A DNA stretch of 64,000 bases from Pseudomonas sp. SLFW (GCF_009905615.1 NZ_JAAAKW010000007.1:62001-126000); one strand, 5' to 3'. Positions 7,106 through 17,605 are shown, numbered from the stretch's first letter. Translations and numbers: made by a program. The notes: generated by a model not told the origin, from the sequence alone.

Positions 7106-8698
7106 ATGCCCAGATCTCTTCTCTACCGCCTCATTATCGCCCTGAGCCTGTTGCTGCCTTTCGCAGCCCACGCCAGCGATGCCGGTGACTTTGTCGCGGC
7201 CGAATCCTCCGAACGCGCTGAATTGCTGGAAGCCTGGGCCGCCAAGCCCGACCCTGCGCGCGTCGAGTTGCTGGTTGCCCTGCAGGAAGGCCGGGTGGCC
7301 GCCGACAGCAGCAACCGCGCCTTCATCCAGAACGGCGACACCTACACGGCCGTCGACCCGAATGCTCCGGCCTCAGCCGATGCGCCCAATCCTGACGAGC
7401 CCCAGGCCATCAGCCTGAACAACCGTTTGCGCGGTCTGGTGGAAACCGCGCTGGCCAGTCACCAATTACTCGCCGCCGACGCCAAATTGCGTCTGGCCGC
7501 CGCGCTGACCCTGCAGAAAAGCGCCCGCCCTGCGCAACTGCAACTGCTGATGCAGCAAGTCGCCAGCGAAAAAGACGACACCGTTCATTCGGCCCTGAAC
7601 CTCGCGCTGGCGAATCTGCAACTGGTCGACACCAGCCCGACCGTGCGCCTCGCCGCTGTGCGTTTGCTCGGTGAAACCGGCGACCCACTGGCCCGCACCC
7701 GTCTTCAGAACCTGCTCGAACCGAACGTTGAAACCGACCCCACCGTGCGCCTTGCAGCCGAAACCAGCCTGGCGCAAGTCAAACGCAAGCTGATGGTGGG
7801 TGAAGTGATCGGCCAAGTGTTCAGCGGTGTTTCCCTGGGGTCCATCCTGCTGCTCGCGGCACTGGGGCTGGCGATCACCTTTGGCCTGTTGGGCGTGATC
7901 AACATGGCCCACGGCGAGATGCTGATGCTCGGCGCCTACGCGACGTACGTTGTGCAGATCATGTTCCAGCGCTACGCACCCGGCGCCATCGAGTTGTATC
8001 CGCTGGTGGCGCTGCCGGTGGCGTTCTTCGTCACCGCCTGCATCGGCATGGCGCTGGAGCGCACCGTGATTCGTCACCTGTACGGTCGCCCGCTGGAAAC
8101 CCTGCTCGCGACCTGGGGCATCAGCCTGATGCTGATTCAGCTGATCCGCGTGGTGTTCGGCGCTCAGAACGTCGAAGTCGCCAACCCCGAATGGCTGTCC
8201 GGTGGCATTCAAGTGCTGCCGAACCTGGTGCTGCCGTACAACCGAATCATCATCATTGGCTTCGCGCTGTTCGTGGTGGTGCTGACCTGGCTGCTGCTGA
8301 ACAAGACCCGCCTGGGTCTGAACGTGCGCGCCGTGACCCAGAACCGCAACATGGCCGCCTGCTGCGGCGTGCCCACCGGGCGCATCGACATGATGGCCTT
8401 CGGGCTCGGCTCCGGCATTGCCGGGCTGGGCGGCGTGGCGCTGAGCCAGATCGGCAACGTCGGTCCTGACCTGGGCCAGAGCTACATCATCGACTCGTTC
8501 CTGGTGGTGGTGCTCGGCGGCGTCGGGCAATTGGCTGGCAGCGTCACGGCGGCCTTTGGCCTTGGCATCGCCAACAAGATTCTCGAACCGCAAATCGGCG
8601 CAGTGCTGGGCAAGATCCTGATCCTGGCGCTGATCATTCTGTTTATCCAGAAACGTCCGCAAGGGCTGTTCGCGCTCAAAGGACGGGTGATCGACTGA
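7106..8698 (+). CDS. urtB: Urea ABC transporter permease UrtB with periplasmic N-terminal extension
   Basis: A 530-residue LivH-type permease, far longer than the roughly 300-residue minimal family. Residues 1–24 form a signal peptide (LIIALSLLLPFAAHASDAG). Residues about 25–225 form an extra, presumably periplasmic, helical domain with HEAT-like pairs (for example DTSPTVRLAAVRLLGETGD and TDPTVRLAAETSLAQVK). The permease proper starts near residue 230 (GQVFSGVSLGSILLLAALGL) and contains the hallmark GLLGVINMAHGEMLMLGAY. Extended UrtB proteins are known in proteobacteria. The extension's job is unknown; docking to UrtA is a guess. The stop overlaps urtC by one base. Confidence 0.95.
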   Translation: MPRSLLYRLIIALSLLLPFAAHASDAGDFVAAESSERAELLEAWAAKPDPARVELLVALQEGRVAADSSNRAFIQNGDTYTAVDPNAPASADAPNPDEPQAISLNNRLRGLVETALASHQLLAADAKLRLAAALTLQKSARPAQLQLLMQQVASEKDDTVHSALNLALANLQLVDTSPTVRLAAVRLLGETGDPLARTRLQNLLEPNVETDPTVRLAAETSLAQVKRKLMVGEVIGQVFSGVSLGSILLLAALGLAITFGLLGVINMAHGEMLMLGAYATYVVQIMFQRYAPGAIELYPLVALPVAFFVTACIGMALERTVIRHLYGRPLETLLATWGISLMLIQLIRVVFGAQNVEVANPEWLSGGIQVLPNLVLPYNRIIIIGFALFVVVLTWLLLNKTRLGLNVRAVTQNRNMAACCGVPTGRIDMMAFGLGSGIAGLGGVALSQIGNVGPDLGQSYIIDSFLVVVLGGVGQLAGSVTAAFGLGIANKILEPQIGAVLGKILILALIILFIQKRPQGLFALKGRVID

Positions 8699-9777
8699 TG
8701 AACCAGCCATTGATGGTTACCGCCGCGCAACGCGCTGGCACCAAAGTCACGCTCGGAGTGGGCGTGGTCATCCTCGCCCTGCTGATCGCCCTGCCGTTGC
8801 TCTCGCTGCTGCCCGAAAGCAACAGCCTGCAAGTGTCGGCCTACACCCTGACGCTGGTGGGCAAGATTCTGTGCTACGCCATCGTCGCTCTGGCGCTGGA
8901 TCTGGTCTGGGGCTACGCGGGCCTGTTGTCGCTGGGTCATGGCCTGTTCTTCGCGCTGGGCGGTTACGCGATGGGCATGTACCTGATGCGCGAAGCCTCG
9001 GGCGACAGCCTGCCTGCGTTCATGACCTTCCTGTCGTGGACCGAACTGCCGTGGTATTGGGTCGGCACGCAACACTTCCTCTGGGCCATGTGCCTGGTGG
9101 TGTTGGCGCCAGGACTGCTGGCGCTGGTGTTCGGCTTTTTCGCCTTCCGTTCGCGGATCAAGGGCGTGTATTTCTCGATCATGACCCAGGCCCTGACCTT
9201 CGCCGGGATGCTGCTGTTTTTCCGCAACGAAACCGGTTTCGGCGGCAACAACGGCTTCACCAACTTCCGCAGCATTCTGGGTTTCAGCATCACCTCCCAA
9301 GGCACACGGGCGGTGCTGTTTTTGCTCACCGTGACCTTGCTGGTCGGCAGCCTGTTCGTCGGCTGGCGCCTGGCGCGCAGCAAGTTCGGCCGGGTGCTGA
9401 CCGCTGTGCGGGACGCAGAAAACCGCCTGATGTTCTGTGGCTACGACCCGCGCGGTTTCAAGCTGTTCGTCTGGGTGCTGAGCGCTGTTTTGTGCGGCTT
9501 GGCGGGCGCGCTGTATGTGCCACAAGTGGGCATCATCAACCCCAGCGAAATGTCGCCGACCAACTCCATCGAGGCTGCTGTTTGGGTCGCCTTGGGCGGT
9601 CGTGGCACGCTGATTGGCCCGCTGTTGGGGGCCGGTCTGGTCAACGGCATGAAGAGCTGGTTCACCGTGGCCTTCCCGGAATACTGGCTGTTCTTCCTCG
9701 GCGCGCTTTTCATCGTGGTGACGCTGTACCTGCCCAAAGGCGTGATTGGCCTGATGAAAAAAAGGGGCGAACAATGA
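8698..9777 (+). CDS. urtC: Urea ABC transporter permease UrtC
   Basis: A 359-residue LivM-type permease that pairs with UrtB in the inner membrane. It has about eight or nine hydrophobic segments, the family motif DLVWGYAGLLSLGHGLFFAL (about residues 61–80), and a GFGGNNGFTNF loop typical of UrtC. Its start overlaps the urtB stop by one base and its stop overlaps urtD (ATGA), so synthesis of the complex subunits is coupled. Nothing about the protein is odd, and assignment is firm from sequence and operon order. Confidence 0.96.
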   Translation: MNQPLMVTAAQRAGTKVTLGVGVVILALLIALPLLSLLPESNSLQVSAYTLTLVGKILCYAIVALALDLVWGYAGLLSLGHGLFFALGGYAMGMYLMREASGDSLPAFMTFLSWTELPWYWVGTQHFLWAMCLVVLAPGLLALVFGFFAFRSRIKGVYFSIMTQALTFAGMLLFFRNETGFGGNNGFTNFRSILGFSITSQGTRAVLFLLTVTLLVGSLFVGWRLARSKFGRVLTAVRDAENRLMFCGYDPRGFKLFVWVLSAVLCGLAGALYVPQVGIINPSEMSPTNSIEAAVWVALGGRGTLIGPLLGAGLVNGMKSWFTVAFPEYWLFFLGALFIVVTLYLPKGVIGLMKKRGEQ

Positions 9778-10628
9778 AAAGCACGCCGACTCCCGCATTC
9801 GATCCCGTGCTGGACCCGAACAGCGACGCAGGCACCAGCCGCGACGCCATCGGCTTGGGCCAGATCGCCGGTAAAGGGCTGAACACCCGACACGGCACCA
9901 TTCTCACGCTGGAAAGCATCAGCGTCAGTTTTGACGGTTTCAAGGCGCTGAACGATCTGAATCTGTACATCGGCGTGGGCGAGCTGCGCTGCATCATCGG
10001 CCCTAACGGCGCAGGCAAAACCACGCTGATGGACGTGATCACCGGCAAGACCCGCCCCAGTCACGGCACCGCCTGGTTCGGCGAGACGCTCGACTTGACC
10101 AGGATGAGCGAAGTGCAGATTGCTCAGGCCGGGATCGGGCGCAAGTTTCAGAAGCCGACCGTGTTCGAAGCGCTGAGCGTATTCGAGAACCTGGAGCTGG
10201 CGCAGAAGACCGACAAATCGGTCTGGGCCAGCCTGCGGGCCAAGCTCAACGGCGAGCAACGCGATCGCATCAGCGACGTGCTGGAAACCATTCGCCTGAC
10301 CTCATCGATGGCGCGGCCTGCGGGTTTGCTGTCCCACGGGCAGAAGCAGTTTCTGGAGATCGGCATGTTGCTGGTCCAGGACCCGCAGCTGCTGCTACTC
10401 GACGAGCCTGTGGCGGGGATGACCGACGCCGAAACCGAATTCACCGCCGAACTGTTCAAGAGCCTCGCGGGCAAGCATTCGCTGATGGTGGTCGAGCACG
10501 ACATGGGCTTCGTCGGCACCATCGCCGACCACGTCACCGTGCTGCACCAAGGCAGTGTGCTGGCGGAGGGGTCGCTGGAAGAAGTGCAGGCGGATGAGCG
10601 GGTGATTGAGGTTTATCTCGGCAGATAA
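9774..10628 (+). CDS. urtD: Urea ABC transporter ATPase UrtD
   Basis: A 284-residue LivG-type ATPase; the ATG at 9774 overlaps the urtC stop. Walker A is GPNGAGKTT (about residues 76–84), the signature is LLSHGQKQFLEIG (about 183), and Walker B is LLLLDEPVAGMT (about 203). The signature has SHGQ instead of the usual SGGQ, which is common in UrtD. An N-terminal extension of about 40 residues precedes the first beta strand, also usual for the family. It powers urea import together with UrtE. Confidence 0.96.
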   Translation: MKSTPTPAFDPVLDPNSDAGTSRDAIGLGQIAGKGLNTRHGTILTLESISVSFDGFKALNDLNLYIGVGELRCIIGPNGAGKTTLMDVITGKTRPSHGTAWFGETLDLTRMSEVQIAQAGIGRKFQKPTVFEALSVFENLELAQKTDKSVWASLRAKLNGEQRDRISDVLETIRLTSSMARPAGLLSHGQKQFLEIGMLLVQDPQLLLLDEPVAGMTDAETEFTAELFKSLAGKHSLMVVEHDMGFVGTIADHVTVLHQGSVLAEGSLEEVQADERVIEVYLGR

Positions 10629-10635
10629 CGCCGAC

Positions 10636-10728
10636 CCTGTAGGAGTGAGCTTGCTCGCGATTGCGATTCTGAAGTCGGCATCTCATCGCCTGACACTCTG
10701 CTATCGCGAGCAAGCTCACTCCTACAGG
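10636..10728. repeat. REP inverted pair between urtD and urtE
   Basis: Left arm CCTGTAGGAGTGAGCTTGCT and its inverted complement ending CTCACTCCTACAGG, facing each other across a variable spacer of about 45 bases. It sits inside an otherwise tightly packed operon, so it lies within the transcript and may shield upstream mRNA. Confidence 0.9.
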
Positions 10729-10757
10729 TCCTGCCTAAATATTTGGGAAATGACGCC

Positions 10758-11456
10758 ATGCTCCAGGTTGAAAAGCTTCATCAGTTCTACGGCGGCAGCC
10801 ACATCCTGCGCGGCCTGTCTTTTGACGTGAAGATCGGCGAAGTCACGTGCCTGTTGGGCCGTAACGGCGTGGGCAAGACCACCCTGCTAAAAGTCCTGAT
10901 GGGCCTGCTGCCCGCCAAAGAAGGCGTGGTGCAGTGGGAAGGCAAGCCGATCACCGGTTTCAAGCCGCACCAACGCGTGCATTCCGGCATCGCTTACGTG
11001 CCCCAGGGACGCGAGATTTTCGGGCGTCTGACGGTGGAAGAAAACCTGCTGATGGGCCTGTCCCGTTTTCCCGGCTCAGAGGCCAAGGAAGTGCCGGCGT
11101 TCATCTACGAACTGTTCCCCGTGCTGCTGCAGATGAAGCATCGCCGTGGCGGCGACCTGTCGGGTGGTCAGCAGCAACAACTGGCCATCGGCCGCGCCCT
11201 GGCAAGTCGCCCTCGCCTGCTGATTCTGGACGAGCCCACCGAAGGCATTCAGCCCTCGGTGATCAAGGAAATCGGTGCGGTGATCAAGAAACTCGCAGCC
11301 CGTGGCGACATGGCGATTCTGCTGGTCGAGCAGTTCTACGACTTCGCTGCCGAGCTGGCGGATCAGTACATCGTCATGTCCCGTGGCGAGATCGTTCAGC
11401 AAGGTCGCGGCGAAAACATGGAGGCCGAAGGCGTACGTGGTCTGGTCACCATATGA
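10758..11456 (+). CDS. urtE: Urea ABC transporter ATPase UrtE
   Basis: A 232-residue LivF-type ATPase. The ATG at 10758 gives the standard UrtE N-terminus MLQVEKLHQFYGGSHILRG, while the frame extends upstream to a TTG at 10743 that is less likely. Walker A GRNGVGKTT, signature LSGGQQQQLAIGRAL and Walker B LLILDEPTEGIQPS are intact; the last is a UrtE-type signature (TEGIQPS). It is separated from urtD by a REP pair and followed 49 bases later by ureD, linking the transporter directly to urease. Confidence 0.96.
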   Translation: MLQVEKLHQFYGGSHILRGLSFDVKIGEVTCLLGRNGVGKTTLLKVLMGLLPAKEGVVQWEGKPITGFKPHQRVHSGIAYVPQGREIFGRLTVEENLLMGLSRFPGSEAKEVPAFIYELFPVLLQMKHRRGGDLSGGQQQQLAIGRALASRPRLLILDEPTEGIQPSVIKEIGAVIKKLAARGDMAILLVEQFYDFAAELADQYIVMSRGEIVQQGRGENMEAEGVRGLVTI

Positions 11457-11505
11457 TGCACCGATCGGCTAAGGTAGACGCCTTCAAAGAAAGACACCGA
11501 ACACT

Positions 11506-12351
11506 ATGAACCTGCCTGCCCACACCGCCCTGTTCACACCCAGCTGGCACGCCGAGCTGGAGCTGGGCTATGGGCGTTTCGACGACACTACGCGCCCGAC
11601 CCAACGCCGCCACAAAGGTCCGTTGCGGGTGCAAAAGCACCTGTACCCCGAAGGCCCGGAAGTCTGTCAGCACATCATCGTTCACCCACCGGGCGGGATT
11701 GCCGGGGGCGACCGACTGGACATCAGCGCCAGCGTCGGTGCCGATGCCTGGGCGCAATTGACCAGCCCCGGCGCTGCCAAGTGGTATCGCGCGGCGGGTT
11801 CCGCTTATCAACAGCTAGAGTTGAAGGTTGCCGCAGGCGCTACGCTGGAATGGCTGCCGCAGGAGACGATCGTCTTCAGCGAGGCCAAGGCTGAATTGAC
11901 CACGCGTATCGAGCTTGAAGGCGATGCGCGGCTGTTGTACTGGGACGTCGTGGCGCTCGGGCGGCCGGCCAGTGGCGAGCGTTTTGAACAAGGGCATTTT
12001 CAGGCGCACCTGGACATTCGTCGCGACGGCAAACTGCTGTGGCATGAGCGCCAGCGCATCACAGGGAATGACGGGTTGCTGGATTCGCCGGTGGGCCTGT
12101 GCGGCAAACCCGTGTTCGCGACGCTGATCGTGACCGGCGAGATTGACGCGGCGTTGATGAAGCGTTGCCGCGAACTGGCTGAACAGTCGCCGGTGCGCGG
12201 GGATGTGAGTCAGTTGCCAGGGCTGATCGTCGCGCGCTGCCTGGCCGATGAAGCGCTGCATGCGCGGGCGTGGTTGATTGAATTGTGGAAAGTGCTGCGG
12301 CCTGCGCTGTTGGGCAGAGAGGCTGTCGCGCCGAGAATCTGGAGTACCTGA
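11506..12351 (+). CDS. ureD: Urease accessory protein UreD
   Basis: A 281-residue UreD (UreH) protein. It binds apo-urease and forms the UreD–UreF–UreG maturation complex through which nickel is delivered. Recognisable parts are [19 protein letters not shown] (about residues 46–64), GGDRLDI, the GAAKWYRA block near residue 91 and [13 protein letters not shown] (about 114–126), all typical of UreD. It lies between urtE and ureA, the normal place in Pseudomonas. UreF and UreG, its partners, are encoded 18 kb further on. Confidence 0.95.
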   Translation: MNLPAHTALFTPSWHAELELGYGRFDDTTRPTQRRHKGPLRVQKHLYPEGPEVCQHIIVHPPGGIAGGDRLDISASVGADAWAQLTSPGAAKWYRAAGSAYQQLELKVAAGATLEWLPQETIVFSEAKAELTTRIELEGDARLLYWDVVALGRPASGERFEQGHFQAHLDIRRDGKLLWHERQRITGNDGLLDSPVGLCGKPVFATLIVTGEIDAALMKRCRELAEQSPVRGDVSQLPGLIVARCLADEALHARAWLIELWKVLRPALLGREAVAPRIWST

Positions 12352-12371
12352 TTTTGCGGATTCACACATCT

Positions 12372-12462
12372 CTGTGGGAGTGAGCTTGCTCGCGATAGCG
12401 GTTTGTCAGAAAAGGATATGTGTCTGACACACCGCTATCGCGAGCAAGCTCACTCCTACAGG
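12372..12462. repeat. REP inverted pair between ureD and ureA
   Basis: Arms CTGTGGGAGTGAGCTTGCTC and the inverted complement ending CACTCCTACAGG, with a spacer rich in GTCAGA/TCTGAC, which itself pairs. The left end reads TGTGGGAG, mixing the two main REP families. Confidence 0.9.
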
Positions 12463-12508
12463 ATTTGTGGCGGTCACAACTTATTTGGCTTTTTGAAACG
12501 GAAGAAAC

Positions 12509-12811
12509 ATGGACCTGACGCCACGCGAAAAAGACAAGATGCTGATCTTCACCGCAGGCCTGGTGGCCGAGCGGCGACTGGCCCGGGGCTTGAAGCTCAA
12601 CTACCCGGAAGCCATGGCCTTCATCTCCGCCGCGCTGCTGGAAGGCGCGCGCGATGGCCAGACCGTTGCGGAACTCATGCACTACGGCACCACCCTGCTC
12701 ACTCGTGAACAAGTGATGGAAGGCATCCCGGAAATGATCCCGGAGATCCAGGTCGAGGCCACGTTCCCTGACGGCACCAAGCTGGTGACCGTGCATCAAC
12801 CGATTGCCTGA
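12509..12811 (+). CDS. ureA: Urease gamma subunit UreA
   Basis: The 100-residue gamma subunit of the three-subunit urease. It starts [20 protein letters not shown] and includes [15 protein letters not shown] and the [16 protein letters not shown] segment, all hallmarks. Length is exactly typical. It forms the trimeric (UreABC)3 enzyme with UreB and UreC. Two acetyltransferase genes separate it from ureB and ureC. Confidence 0.97.
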   Translation: MDLTPREKDKMLIFTAGLVAERRLARGLKLNYPEAMAFISAALLEGARDGQTVAELMHYGTTLLTREQVMEGIPEMIPEIQVEATFPDGTKLVTVHQPIA

Positions 12812-12842
12812 AACACCCCTTTTTGAACAAGTGAAAACGAAC

Positions 12843-13382
12843 ATGACGTATACGATTCGTGACGCGCTGCTGACTGACATGCCTGCCGTGCTGGACATCT
12901 ACAACGACGCCGTCCTCAACACCACGGCGATCTGGAACGAACAGCCGGTGGACCTGGCCAATCGCGAAGCGTGGTTCGCCGCGCGCCAGACCCAGGCCTA
13001 CCCGATCCTCGTGGTCGTCGATAACGCCGGTCAGGTGCTCGGCTACTCCTCGTTCGGCGACTGGCGGCCCTTTGAGGGCTTCCGCCACACCGTCGAACAT
13101 TCGGTCTACGTGCGCGCCGACCAGCGCGGCAATGGCCTCGGTCCTTTGTTGATGAAAGCGCTGATCGAACGCGCGAAAACCTGCGACAAGCACATGATGG
13201 TCGCGGCCATCGAAAGCGGAAATGCCGCCTCGATTCACCTGCACGAACGGCAAGGCTTCATCACCACCGGCCAGATGCCGCAAGTCGGCACCAAATTCGG
13301 CCGCTGGCTGGACCTGACCTTCATGCAACTGGACCTGTCGCCGGGGGCTAAGGCCCCGCCGTCTCAGGCGCCAAGGCAATAA
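12843..13382 (+). CDS. GNAT acetyltransferase, phosphinothricin/methionine-sulfoximine type
   Basis: A 179-residue N-acetyltransferase from the ATG at 12843. Recognisable parts are the start TIRDALLTDMPAVLDIYNDA, the TAIWNEQPVDL and GYSSFGDWRPFEGF segments that define the PAT/MddA group, and the acetyl-CoA loop RGNGLG (about residue 98). Homologues acetylate methionine sulfoximine, methionine sulfone or phosphinothricin, which are glutamine synthetase inhibitors. In P. aeruginosa a homologue sits at the same place between ureA and ureB, so placement in the urease operon is conserved. Protection of glutamine synthetase during ammonia assimilation is a plausible inference. Confidence 0.88.
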   Translation: MTYTIRDALLTDMPAVLDIYNDAVLNTTAIWNEQPVDLANREAWFAARQTQAYPILVVVDNAGQVLGYSSFGDWRPFEGFRHTVEHSVYVRADQRGNGLGPLLMKALIERAKTCDKHMMVAAIESGNAASIHLHERQGFITTGQMPQVGTKFGRWLDLTFMQLDLSPGAKAPPSQAPRQ

Positions 13383-14272
<890 letters not shown>

Positions 14273-14278
14273 CAGCGC

Positions 14279-14371
14279 CGAGCTTCAAGCCACAAGCGGC
14301 AAGAAACAGCAGTCCGCGGTGTACACAATTCCGCTTTTACTTGAGGCTTGCAGCTTGAAGCTCGCAGCTCA
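14279..14371. repeat. GCTTGCAGCTTGAAGCT-type repeat between ureB and ureC
   Basis: Inverted arms of the motif family GAGCTTCAAGCCACAAGC (left) and GGCTTGCAGCTTGAAGCTCG (right). A related element lies at 63587–63652. This is a third intergenic repeat family, distinct from the GTAGGAG and TGTGGGAG types. Confidence 0.7.
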
Positions 14372-14392
14372 AATTGGATTCGAGGAACGAGA

Positions 14393-16093
14393 ATGAAGAT
14401 CAGCCGACAAGCCTACGCCGACATGTTCGGCCCCACCGTCGGTGACCGCGTGCGTCTGGCCGACACCGAGCTGTGGGTCGAGGTCGAGAAGGACTTCACC
14501 ACCTACGGCGAAGAAGTGAAATTCGGCGGCGGCAAGGTCATTCGTGATGGCATGGGCCAAGGCCAGCTGTCAGCCGACGACGTGGTCGACACGCTGATCA
14601 CCAACGCGCTGATCATCGACCACTGGGGCATCGTCAAAGCCGACGTCGGCCTCAAGAACGGGCGCATCGCAGCCATCGGTAAAGCAGGCAACCCGGACAT
14701 TCAGCCGGACGTGACTATTGCCATCGGCGCGGCCACCGAAGTCATCGCGGGCGAGGGCATGATCCTCACCGCTGGCGGCGTCGACACGCACATCCACTTC
14801 ATCTGCCCGCAGCAGATCGAAGAAGCGCTGATGAGCGGCGTGACCACCATGATCGGCGGCGGCACCGGCCCTGCGACAGGCACCAACGCCACCACCGTCA
14901 CCCCCGGCAAATGGCACATGATGCGCATGTTGCAGGCCGCTGAAGCGTTCCCGATGAACATCGGGTTCACCGGCAAGGGCAACGTCAGCGTGCCTGAACC
15001 GTTGATCGAGCAAGTAAAAGCAGGTGCTATCGGCCTCAAGCTGCACGAAGACTGGGGCACCACCCCTGCCGCCATCGACAACTGCCTGACCGTTGCCGAC
15101 CAATACGACGTGCAGGTGGCGATCCACACCGACACCCTGAACGAGTCCGGCTTTGTCGAGACCACCCTCGGCGCGTTCAAGAACCGCACGATTCACACCT
15201 ATCACACCGAAGGGGCTGGTGGCGGCCACGCGCCGGACATCATCAAGGCCTGCGGCTTCCCCAACGTGCTGCCGAGCTCGACCAACCCGACACGGCCATT
15301 CACGCGCAACACCATCGACGAGCACCTGGACATGCTCATGGTCTGCCATCACCTGGACCCGAGCATCGCCGAAGACGTGGCCTTCGCCGAGAGCCGCATC
15401 CGTCGCGAGACCATCGCCGCCGAAGACATCCTTCACGACTTGGGCGCGTTCTCGATGCTGAGTTCCGACAGCCAGGCCATGGGCCGTGTTGGGGAGGTGA
15501 TCATGCGCACCTGGCAGACCGCCGACAAAATGAAACGCCAACGCGGCGCCCTGCCGGGTGACGGCGAAGGTAATGACAATTTCCGGGTTAAACGCTACAT
15601 CGCCAAATACACCATCAACCCGTCGATCACCCACGGCATCAGCCACGAAGTCGGTTCGGTGGAAGTGGGCAAATGGGCGGACCTGGTGCTCTGGCGCCCG
15701 GCGTTCTTCGGCGTGAAGCCGACGCTGATCCTCAAAGGGGGCTCAATCGCTGCCAGTCTGATGGGCGATGCCAACGCCTCGATCCCGACCCCACAACCCG
15801 TGCACTACCGCCCGATGTTCGCGAGCTACGGCAGCGCCCTGCACGCCAGCAACCTGACCTTCATCAGCCAGGCCGCCTTCGACGCGGGCGTGCCGGAACA
15901 ACTAGGCCTGAAGAAACAGATCGGCGTAGTCAAAGGCTGCCGCAGCGTGACCAAGGCGGACCTTATCCACAACGACTACCTGCCGAAGATCGACGTCGAT
16001 CCGCAGACCTATCAGGTCAAGGCCGACGGCGTGCTGCTGTGGTGCGAACCTGCGGACGTATTGCCGATGGCGCAGCGGTATTTTCTGTTCTGA
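14393..16093 (+). CDS. ureC: Urease alpha subunit UreC (catalytic)
   Basis: The 566-residue catalytic subunit, which hydrolyses urea to ammonia and carbamate at a dinickel site. All active-site residues can be placed: His133 and His135 (DTHIHF), carbamylated Lys216 ([12 protein letters not shown]), His245 (AIHTDTLNE), His271 ([12 protein letters not shown]), flap Cys318-His319 (MVCHH) and Asp359 (SSDSQAMGR). Numbering is one less than in the Klebsiella enzyme. The ATG at 14393 follows a GAGGAACGA ribosome site. The enzyme is intact and of normal length; nickel loading needs UreD here and UreEFG at 29.8–31.6 kb. Confidence 0.98.
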   Translation: MKISRQAYADMFGPTVGDRVRLADTELWVEVEKDFTTYGEEVKFGGGKVIRDGMGQGQLSADDVVDTLITNALIIDHWGIVKADVGLKNGRIAAIGKAGNPDIQPDVTIAIGAATEVIAGEGMILTAGGVDTHIHFICPQQIEEALMSGVTTMIGGGTGPATGTNATTVTPGKWHMMRMLQAAEAFPMNIGFTGKGNVSVPEPLIEQVKAGAIGLKLHEDWGTTPAAIDNCLTVADQYDVQVAIHTDTLNESGFVETTLGAFKNRTIHTYHTEGAGGGHAPDIIKACGFPNVLPSSTNPTRPFTRNTIDEHLDMLMVCHHLDPSIAEDVAFAESRIRRETIAAEDILHDLGAFSMLSSDSQAMGRVGEVIMRTWQTADKMKRQRGALPGDGEGNDNFRVKRYIAKYTINPSITHGISHEVGSVEVGKWADLVLWRPAFFGVKPTLILKGGSIAASLMGDANASIPTPQPVHYRPMFASYGSALHASNLTFISQAAFDAGVPEQLGLKKQIGVVKGCRSVTKADLIHNDYLPKIDVDPQTYQVKADGVLLWCEPADVLPMAQRYFLF

Positions 16094-16124
16094 TGAGCGC
16101 ACTCCTCACGCGGGATGACGCCGC

Positions 16125-16216
16125 CTTGTAGGAGTGAGCTTGCTCGCGATCTCGTTAGGTCAGTCACCTGAGTGCTGCAGGCAGACCGCTATCGCGAGCA
16201 AGCTCACTCCAACAGG
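16125..16216. repeat. REP inverted pair after ureC
   Basis: Arms TTGTAGGAGTGAGCTTGCTC and the inverted complement ending CACTCCAACAGG. It marks the end of the urt–ure operon. No T-run terminator is obvious, so the REP hairpin may serve as the 3' boundary. Confidence 0.88.
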
Positions 16217-16317
16217 GGCTGCGGTGCTTCTGATGAATCCCCTGTTCTTCCCGTCACGACATGGCGCTAATATGGCCCCACTTTCACTCAGCGCTTCGCC
16301 AGCAAGGTTGTACCCCC

Positions 16318-17451
16318 ATGCGTCTTTCCGACTTCATCGTTCAGCACGTGGACCGCATCGTCGACGAATGGGAAAAATTCGCGGCGACGCTGACGCCTGC
16401 GGCGGATTCGATGAACAGTGTGGAACTGCGCGATCACGCCAAGGCCATTCTGCTGGCGGCCGCGCGGGACATGAACACGGCACAGACCAAGTCCGAGCAG
16501 ATCGCCAAATCGCAGGGTGAAGAGGTCGGTAAGACCCCGACGCTGGATGAGGCCGCCGCCAGCCATGGCGAATTGCGGCACACGGTCGGCTTCGACCTGG
16601 TGCAGATGACGTCGGAGTTTCGTCACCTGCGCGCAACGGTGATCCGATTTTGGGTAGAAAGCCTGACTTCGCCGGAGATCGCGTACTTTACGGACATGAT
16701 CCGCTTCAACGAAGCCATCGATGAAGCGCTGGCTGAGTCAACGGCGGCTTACGCCGAACGTGTTACCCGTTCGCGGGATATTTTCCTGGCGATTCTGGGC
16801 CACGACCTGCGCGCGCCGTTGCAAGCCATTGGCATGTCGTCCGAAATCCTGATGCGCAAGACCACCATCAACGATGCGGACATGGCTTACATCAAGGCCA
16901 TCAAAAGCAGCGGTCGGCACATGGCGACCATGGTCGGAGATTTGCTGGAGTTCGTGCGCAGCCGTCTCGGTTCAAGTCTGCCGGTCGAGCGCAAGCCGAT
17001 GGAGATGACCGTGGCCTGTCGTGAGGCCATTGATGCCGCCATCGCTGGCCATCCCGACTGCGACCCGGCGTTCACCTCTCACGGCGAGACGCAGGGCGAG
17101 TGGGACCGCGCGCGAATTGACCAACTACTGCAAAACCTGATCGGCAATGCCCTGCAACATGGTGCCTCGCCGCACAAGATCAGCGTGACGCTCACGGGCA
17201 GCGAGCATCACATCAGTCTGTCGGTGCACAACGAAGGCGAGCCGATTGCGCAGGAAGCCATCGGCAGTATTTTCGACCCGATGGTGCGTGCCCTTAATGA
17301 AGAAGCCGGCACGCACAACCCTTCAACCAGCCTGGGGTTGGGGTTGTTCATCGTTAAAGAGGTTGTCAACGCCCACGGCGGGAGTATCACCGTGACGTCG
17401 AATGTCGGGGATGGGACCACGTTTACGGTGGTATTGCCGAAGAGGGGGTGA
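16318..17451 (+). CDS. Cytosolic sensor histidine kinase with RsbRD-type N-terminus
   Basis: A 377-residue kinase without membrane segments. Residues about 5–135 resemble the RsbT co-antagonist (RsbRD_N) helical domain (VDRIVDEWEKFAATL and FDLVQMTSEFRHLRATVIRFW). Then come HisKA with the phospho-acceptor His162 in AILGHDLRAPLQA, and HATPase_c with N box LLQNLIGNALQH, a G1-like FDPM region and LGLGLFIVKEV. No response regulator gene is adjacent, so the partner is unknown and it is an orphan kinase. The ATG at 16318 is chosen because an upstream in-frame ATG (16261) lacks a ribosome site. Position next to ureC suggests but does not prove a link to nitrogen. Confidence 0.88.
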   Translation: MRLSDFIVQHVDRIVDEWEKFAATLTPAADSMNSVELRDHAKAILLAAARDMNTAQTKSEQIAKSQGEEVGKTPTLDEAAASHGELRHTVGFDLVQMTSEFRHLRATVIRFWVESLTSPEIAYFTDMIRFNEAIDEALAESTAAYAERVTRSRDIFLAILGHDLRAPLQAIGMSSEILMRKTTINDADMAYIKAIKSSGRHMATMVGDLLEFVRSRLGSSLPVERKPMEMTVACREAIDAAIAGHPDCDPAFTSHGETQGEWDRARIDQLLQNLIGNALQHGASPHKISVTLTGSEHHISLSVHNEGEPIAQEAIGSIFDPMVRALNEEAGTHNPSTSLGLGLFIVKEVVNAHGGSITVTSNVGDGTTFTVVLPKRG

Positions 17452-17482
17452 ACGGCGTCAAATCATCGGATGTACGCATTCC

Positions 17483-17574
17483 CCTGTGGGGGCGAATTCA
17501 TTCGCGATGGGTTCGCTCTGGCGATAAAAATGCATCGGATGTACCGGCGCCTCGCGAATGAATTCGCTCCTACA
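17483..17574. repeat. REP inverted pair (TGTGGGxGCGAATTCATTCGCGA family)
   Basis: Left arm CTGTGGGGGCGAATTCATTC and inverted right arm ending GAATTCGCTCCTACA. The spacer contains CATCGGATGTAC, seen in other members of this family (24455, 32256, 35321). It lies between the convergent histidine kinase and cbpM genes. Confidence 0.88.
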
Positions 17575-17605
17575 AAGGTCCGTCGTCGCGGGCATTGCAT
17601 CCTGC

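Noticed and set aside
8871..9773. Extension of the urtD frame upstream through urtC
   Set aside because: UrtD starts at the ATG overlapping the urtC stop (9774); upstream residues are an out-of-frame reading of urtC.
8482..9798. Long open frame on the minus strand across urtB–urtD
   Set aside because: It is antisense to strong permease genes with clear family motifs; it is rich in His/Gln/Arg from the complementary code and has no recognisable family or ribosome site.
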